A stretch of 64,000 nucleotides of DNA. Source: Prochilodus magdalenae (taxonomy: Eukaryota; Chordata; Actinopteri; Characiformes; Prochilodontidae). Where the stretch lies: contig JAMWET010001068.1 in assembly GCA_024036415.1 (NCBI GenBank), positions 29,409-93,408 of the forward strand, given 5' to 3'. How positions within the stretch are numbered: the first letter of the stretch is position 1; the number at the start of each line of letters is the position of its first letter. The position numbers were made by a program, and so were the translations under genes. A model generated the notes under the pieces. It worked only from the letters and a program-made list of their open reading frames with translations, had not been told where the DNA came from and did not search any database. Positions 58,846-64,000 of the stretch are shown here, in pieces.

Positions 58846-59787
58846 GTTTAGTCTGCTAGTGTGCAGTTTGGAGCACACCAGTAATAGGCAGCGGGGATAT
58901 CAGATATTTCAATTCTGGCTTTCGTATGTTCTCACTAGATCAACAAATCAAATGCACCAGCCATCAACAACTAGCAGGTCCACAACTCCTACAGCAGTGC
59001 AGTACAGGGGTCCCTGTAGGTCCCCTGTAGATTCTAGTATATCCAACATCTCAAGTTTCTCAGCCGTCCTTTGATCTCAGAGCAGCCCTAAAGCTGGCCC
59101 AGCACAATGGAATCAAACGAATCCCAGGTGCTCAGTCTTCTGACGGGCTGATATTCCGAGAATGCCTGACTAAAAGGGCCATCTCCGTGCCTCTGTCCTT
59201 GCGCCGTGAAAGTTTAGGCCCTCCAGCTGCGGCCTGGTCTCAGCTGGCCTGTGCTCTCTGGAGAGTTAAGGATGGGGTCAGAGAGAGGTGTAAAGATGCT
59301 GGGCGAGGTTGGTCAGACAGGAGCTCTGTGACCGGTGCTGCAGAGCGAGCCTCATTAGAGTCGCTCCCTCGCTGCAGCCTCCTGGCCCAATTACACGCCA
59401 GCCCTACTTAGCACAATCAGTTCAGCTATTAACACCAGGCTCGTGACTGCATGCATGGCAATGAGGAGAACACTGCTGCATTATTAATGAGGGGAGCGGA
59501 GGAAACCTGCCTCCGACAGGCCTTTTGGCTCTGGCTCTCTTCTCTTGGCCTCTCTCGCTGGTAGACCGGGCTGCTGAGCGAGTCTGAATCCGAGCGAGTT
59601 CAGCAGTTCAGAGCTGGAGACCGCACATGCTCCTTACACGCTCCGCACGGCTCTTGGAGGGATGCCGTAGGAGGAAGACTTCCCCTGAAGAGAGTGAGTG
59701 AGACGAGCCTTTTAGAGGTTTACCTGTGTGTTAAGGTTCCATACTACGTTAATAATGATGACCGTGGTGTTAAGGTCAGTCGCCTTG
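58846..59787. other. Low-repeat stretch, no gene called; conserved-noncoding candidate
   Basis: 59190-59480 has TGACCGGTGCTGCAGAGCGA, CCCAATTACACGCC and CATTATTAATGAGG. ORF 59187-59411 (plus, 74 codons) is open but without a known domain. Confidence 0.4.
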
Positions 59788-60155
59788 ACGTCCTGCGTTG
59801 AGGAGCTGAACTGACAGGATGACTCAGAGGGCATCACTGCTCACAGAGTGTCCACAGTCATGGCTGTTGGGTCAGTCCATGCATGTTCTGTCTCTTCGAG
59901 GTTTGTGTTGTGTTGGTGTGTGTCTCCTTCTATCCAGTGCTGTCCACCGCATTCTATGGTAATGTCCGCCAACCCGCCTCCTGGAGCCCTGCGGTGTGAC
60001 CCCTCTCCAACTCCTCCAACCGCTGGAAATGCCTTTAGCGAGGCTTGCAAGGACGTCACTTGCAAAGGATGCCCTACCCACCAAGTTATCCTTCCGGTTG
60101 GTGGAATGCACACATTAGCATAAATCATTAAGAGCCTGTAAAACAAACCCAACTG
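59788..60155. repeat. Dispersed repeat E, copy 1
   Basis: Long near-identity with 62855-63355 (CACAGTCATGGCTGTTGGGT, CAGTCCATGCATGTTCTGTC, CACACATTAGCAT). Compared with copy 2 it lacks about 100 bp between AAAGGATGC and CTACCCACCAAG. Open frames on both strands are similar in the two copies but nothing is recognised in them. Confidence 0.85.
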
Positions 60156-60210
60156 GTTCCATTCTCACCCCCAGTCTCCCAGACTCAATTCCCCATAACC
60201 CACCACCTGA

Positions 60211-60656
60211 TAATGTCACGGTCACATGTCTGCCATCTCCCAATCCCGTTCTGCTTTCTAGATCCGAGTCACCTGAGTATAGGTCACACACCTGTAGTTA
60301 ATCTAGCCTGTTTGTATATACGCTCCTCTTCCTCTGTCAACCGCTGAACTTCGCTTTGATCCCGTTTGAGTAGTATTGCCCCTCTGTGCTTACTGAGCAG
60401 GGCTCTCTGTGGGTTCTCCGGTTTGGAACTCTGGTTCTGACGTTATTCTGGTTCTCTGATTTACTCTGTTGTCTTCGCCTCTTTGCTACTTTTGCTGTTC
60501 TGAGTGTTTGCCTGGTTTTGGCGTCCGCTTGTTTCCTGACTCTGACCCCATCTTGCCCTTATGTTGCTGCTGTGGTTGACTGATCTGTTAAATAAACCTC
60601 AGCCTGGTTTTAGCTCAGCGCTCATCACGACCTGTTTGTCCATCAACACAATGACA
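60211..60656 (+). mobile_element. Probable solo LTR
   Basis: Begins TGTCACGGTCACATG (TG start), has TATATA at 60315-60320 and AATAAA at 60591-60596, so a promoter and poly(A) signal in one 445-bp unit, the layout of an LTR. ATAATG stands at 60210-60215 and again at 60656-60661, compatible with a 4-6-bp target duplication; exact ends are ambiguous by a few bases. No internal gag/pol on either side, hence solo. Confidence 0.6.
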
Positions 60657-60699
60657 TAATGACACTGCGCTACTTCTAGACAGGGGGCGCTACTTTTCT

Positions 60700-60918
60700 A
60701 ATGAAAGATAGAAAGAAAAATAGAAGAAGTAAGAAGGAAAGAAAAAAGAAAGAGATAGGAAATGAAAGAGAGAAATAATGAGAGAGAGATAATGGGAGAG
60801 AGATAATGGGAGAGAAAGAGAGATAATGAAAGAGAGAGAGAGGGAGAGATAAAGAAAGAGAGAGAGAGAGAAAATGAAAGAGAGAGAGAGAGATAATGAA
60901 AGAGAGAGAGAAAATAAA

Positions 60919-60951
<33 letters not shown>

Positions 60952-60958
60952 TAATGAA

Positions 60959-60996
<38 letters not shown>

Positions 60997-61013
60997 TGAG
61001 AGAGAGAGCTAAT

Positions 61014-61078
<65 letters not shown>

Positions 61079-61079
61079 T

Positions 61080-61110
<31 letters not shown>
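60700..61110. repeat. GA-rich microsatellite
   Basis: (GA)n with GAAATAATGA and ATAATGGGA inserts; the end is clean (GA)n. Two long Ser/Leu minus ORFs are artefacts. Confidence 0.95.
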
Positions 61111-61114
<4 letters not shown>

Positions 61115-61250
61115 ACAATCTGGCAGATAGAAACTCCAGGCTGCCCATAGAGAGAAGACTGTGTGGTCACTGTGAGAGCAGAGGGGTCGAGACTGAGCTG
61201 GACTTTCTACTCCACTGTGAGGAACAGGTCCAAACACAGTCACAGCAGAG
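61111..61250 (+). pseudogene. LINE ORF2 C-terminal zinc-knuckle fragment
   Basis: The plus frame reads HNLADRNSRLPIERRLCGHC, ESRGVETELDFLLHCEEQ. This is the end of Tx1/L1-type ORF2 (..L.IE.GR...I....RLC..C....VE.E.HFL..C). The C..C / HC residues are kept although the usual second His of ..E.HF is D. Only this last region exists, joined to the GA microsatellite on the left, so it is a truncated relic or a piece carried with the repeat. Confidence 0.55.
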
Positions 61251-61458
61251 CTGCTCCGCACCCTGACCCTACTGACCCCACTGACCCCTACCAGACCATA
61301 ACTACGTCTGTTATGGTTTCCATGAATGGCTGTACGTTCACTAATTTAATATATCCCCTCCTTTAATACCCGTCACTAACACTGATTCTACATTAGTCTT
61401 AGATCTGCAGTGTTCAGCACTCAAACGTATAGCTTAGCAACACCTCACACAGCCCTGC
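61251..61458. other. Spacer, no gene seen
   Basis: CTACTGACCCCACTGACCCC is a small tandem repeat at 61267-61293. Confidence 0.5.
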
Positions 61459-61562
<104 letters not shown>

Positions 61563-61804
61563 CCTCCTCCAAAACATTTGGAGGTCCATCTGTGGACCTC
61601 TCTCTCACTTCCTCTGTTCCTCTGTCCATGTCTGTCTCTCTCTCCTTTCTGTCAGACATTTGCATTACAGAGAGGCTTTAGCACTTCCTCTGACAGCGGC
61701 GGGTCCGTATCTCCACAGCCCACCGTCCTGCAGCTTCATACGGAGAACCCAGGAGAAGAATCTAAAGCTGACTTTTTGAAGCTGGACTTTGATTCTATTT
61801 CAGA

Positions 61805-61853
61805 ACTCTCTCTCTCCCTCTCTCTCCCTCTCTCTCTCTCTCTCCCTCTCTCC

Positions 61854-61946
<93 letters not shown>

Positions 61947-61960
61947 TCTCTCTCTCTGTG
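61805..61960. repeat. (CT)n microsatellite
   Basis: CTCT with CCCTCT interruptions. With the GA block at 61459-61560 it forms a 100-bp-scale inverted pair around 61561-61804. Confidence 0.97.
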
Positions 61961-62108
61961 GTTTTATCTAGCTCCCTGCAGGCGATGTGTTCCAGGCTGG
62001 CATGCTCTGTGGGCTACGAGCTCACCAGGGCATTTGGATGGCATTAATGATTTCTAAACAGGCAGAAGAGCTGCTGGAGCTCAGGGCTCAGCCGAGCACA
62101 CCATAGCA

Positions 62109-62235
62109 AACCTCCACACCATACATCTTACCACACACCATACATCTTACCACACACCGTATATCTCACCACACACCATATATCTCACCACACATCATAC
62201 ATCTCACCACACACCGTATATCTCACCACACATTA
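62109..62235. repeat. 19-bp minisatellite, about 6.5 units
   Basis: Unit ATACATCTTACCACACACC, changing to GTATATCTCACCACACACC. Confidence 0.95.
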
Positions 62236-62269
62236 AACATAAAATACACTTATCATTAAAAGAACAGCT

Positions 62270-62850
62270 CCACCCAGAAGGAGGTGTGGGAGTGCGGTGG
62301 TGTTGGGAAGGAAGATAAAGGTGACCAGGATCAATAACTGATGATAAATTTAGACTGATATGATCAATATTTATTGAGCTACACATACAGAAGTCTGTCT
62401 CTCAGTATGGCGTCGGGCCGCCGTGTTCACTAACCCAACACGCCAGACGTCTCGGTATGGAGCTGTAGAGTTCCTAATGGAGTCCTGTGATAATCCATCC
62501 CATGCAGCTTGAACATCCTCACACAGTTCCCTGCAGATGGTGCGGTAGGGGGTGGAGGTGGAGGGACACACCAGGCCTTCTGGACGTGTGACACAACAAA
62601 CCGTTCATCTAACTCGTGTGCTGGACCACGAGGTTTTGCCTCCACCCACACGGAATTCGTGGGGGCGTCTCCTCTCCACCAAGACTAAAGCGGGACCTCG
62701 TCACTGAAGATGACCCGCTGCCGGGGGGGATTCTGAGTCCTGGTTCCCCTCCATGACAGTCTGGTACGACACCCACCTGCAGTTTGTGGTGACGGTGACG
62801 GTGGTTGTTACGTGGGGTCAGCCGTCGTAACGTTGCATGCACGTAGTCCT
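62270..62850 (-). pseudogene. Internally deleted Tc1-like element, copy f
   Basis: Full-length deleted form on the minus strand. It holds the block for GSGSSSV/VIFSDE (GGGTCATCTTCAGTGACGAG), then GAACGGTTTGTTGTGTCACA, then the C-terminal ELCEDVQAAWDGLSQDSIRN, and the 3' end CTCAATAAATATTGATCATA. The 3' flank GGTCACCTTTATCTTCCTTC then CCAACACCACCGCACTCC is also present in copies c and e, so that flank belongs to the element. The same deletion join as other copies. Several single-base insertions. Confidence 0.8.
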
Positions 62851-62854
62851 GCGT

Positions 62855-63355
62855 GTGGAGCTGACTGACCAGGATGACTCAGCAGAGCCTGGATACTGCT
62901 TTCTCACTACTTCTGCTATAAAACCACTAGAGTCTTGTCTCCACAGTCATGGCTGTTGGGTCAGTCCATGCATGTTCTGTCTCTTCGAGGTTTGTGTTGT
63001 GTTGGTGTGTGTCTTCTTCTATCCAGTGCTGTCCACAGCATCCTATGATAATGTCCGCCATCCCCCCTCCCGGAGCCCTAGGGTGTGACCCCTCTCCAAC
63101 TCCTCCAACCGCTGGAATTGCTTTCGAACCCTTTAGCGAGGCTTGCAAAGACGTGACTCGCAAAGGATGCTACCAAAGCAACAGCACAAGTCGGCATGCT
63201 CAACAGGATGACCTTACATCATCAGTCAGGCACCGCGGAGCGTGAGACATGAATCATTTCCATGTCTCACCATGTCAAACCTACCCACCAAGTTTCGTTC
63301 CGGTTGGTGGAATGCACACATTAGCATGAACCATTCAGAGCCTGCAAGACAAACC
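62855..63355. repeat. Dispersed repeat E, copy 2 (fuller)
   Basis: As 59788-60155 but with the segment 63170-63280 (AAGCAACAGCACAAGTCGGC, GGATGACCTTACATCATC) that copy 1 lacks. Confidence 0.85.
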
Positions 63356-63656
63356 CGACCTTCTGGCCCACTCTAACATACAGAGGGGCTCGGGGAACGA
63401 CCAGTGGGGGTCCAGTGTGTGTTTTCACTCGTCTGCGGTGGTGCGAGGCTTTGAGGATAATAGGGAGGATGCAGGCCGCCGCATGCTGAGTGTACTCGTG
63501 TTGCATAAGCTTGACTTTCAGCACCAGAGCGGCCTCACACTTTTGGCACATACTCTGGTTCCCTATGCAGGCTCTTGACTGTATAGAGTCATTGCAATAC
63601 CGAAACAGGTCTTTACATGCTATGTGACTTATCTCCATTCTATTTTCAGGATCCAT
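63321..63656 (-). CDS. Hypothetical 111-aa protein with one C2H2-like motif
   Basis: ATG at 63656, preceded in frame by a stop (TAG). The peptide begins MDPENRMEISHIACKD. CQKCEAALVLKVKLMQHEYT followed by QH fits C-X2-C-X12-H-X4-H, the spacing of a classical C2H2 zinc finger, but lacks the usual Phe and linker. The C-terminal 12 codons lie in repeat E, whose copy at 60120 lacks the frame. The rest is not repeated in the window. Could be part of a longer transposon or chance. I do not recognise the protein. Confidence 0.25.
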   Translation of the reverse strand: MDPENRMEISHIACKDLFRYCNDSIQSRACIGNQSMCQKCEAALVLKVKLMQHEYTQHAAACILPIILKASHHRRRVKTHTGPPLVVPRAPLYVRVGQKVGFVLQALNGSC

Positions 63657-63796
63657 ACTTTTTCCTTCATTCTATTTATTTTTCTTTCTTCTCCTACTGA
63701 TTCCTGAAAACACATCATGAAAGCAAGGGTCTCTAGTAAGCGAGTATCAACTGGACTTGGTGCAGTCTTCTATGTGCGTTTTACACAACTTCTCAT

Positions 63797-64000
63797 TTAT
63801 TTAACAGCAGCCGTCCGCTGGTTCCCCTCTCTTAATTCACAGTCCCTTCGCATTTTTTTGCGACGTTTATAATAATCAGCTTTAGTTCGGGTAATTTCTT
63901 TCACCTTGCCTTCAAGCCCAAGACTAGAGCCATTACAACAACAAATCAATCGAAGTGCCGCTATCAACAATTGATCGAATTGGTATAAACCATTTTCCTT
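63797..64000 (-). CDS. Partial ORF open to the right edge, basic C-terminus
   Basis: On the minus strand, frame starting at base 64000, 67 codons are open to a TAA at 63799-63797. It reads KENGLYQFDQLLIAALRLIC, then CCNGSSLGLEGKVKEITRTK, then ADYYKRRKKMRRDCELREGN and QRTAAVK. A hydrophobic/Cys patch is followed by a strongly basic, charged tail, not the look of simple repeat. No family recognised. It may be the 3' end of a coding exon, but an open stretch this short also arises by chance. The 5' side is outside the window. Confidence 0.25.
   Translation of the reverse strand, partial: KENGLYQFDQLLIAALRLICCCNGSSLGLEGKVKEITRTKADYYKRRKKMRRDCELREGNQRTAAVK

Overview
The window looks like repeat-rich intergenic or intronic DNA from a teleost fish. 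The base for this is the mix of elements: Tc1/mariner relics of several families, L1, L2/CR1 and Rex1-like non-LTR fragments, a tRNA-derived SINE with the usual fish 3' end, hAT-like MITEs, GATA/ATCT microsatellites next to retrotransposon tails, and much tandem DNA. The repeat at 30541-31085 resembles one I associate with otophysan fish (characins, catfish), so an ostariophysan, perhaps a characiform, is my best guess; this is inference from memory. No host protein-coding gene, rRNA, tRNA gene or CRISPR array could be supported.

Layout. 1-8.3 kb: transposon graveyard, with a Tc1 helix-turn-helix relic at the left edge, two copies of an IS630/Tc1-type element (one split by an L1 3' end) and small duplications. 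8.4-13.5 kb: 24-bp and 34-bp minisatellites flanking a pair of short MITEs. 14-20.4 kb: LTR-leader-like sequence, a dispersed repeat split by a GGTTCT-type array, a SINE, and a roughly 420-bp dimeric satellite that runs directly into a Tc1 transposase C-terminus. 21-28 kb: internally deleted Tc1 copies, a 46-bp minisatellite with an E-box in most units, and low-repeat stretches. 28-34 kb: a chain of tandem arrays (about 29, 161, 42 and 56 bp), two of which seem to have grown out of transposon sequence. 34-50 kb: AT-rich spacer, microsatellites, two inverted near-full-length 531-bp Tc1 MITEs that each carry an intact 54-codon helix-turn-helix ORF, a repeated element called R520 here, and two hAT-like MITEs. 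50.4-53 kb: about 2.6 kb of almost uninterrupted purine. 53.9-55.8 kb: a 26-bp minisatellite open in all three minus frames. 56-64 kb: Rex1-like LINE, a likely solo LTR with TATA and poly(A) signals, GA/CT microsatellites, a LINE ORF2 zinc-knuckle fragment, another Tc1 copy, and two unexplained minus-strand ORFs, one running off the right edge.

The sequence does not show genes working together; it shows how mobile elements and tandem repeats build on each other. Several low-repeat stretches (16.6-17.3, 23.2-24.4, 41.7-43.2, 46.1-46.7, 48.2-49.0, 53.0-53.8, 59.1-59.7 kb) are the best places to look for conserved noncoding elements or missed exons.
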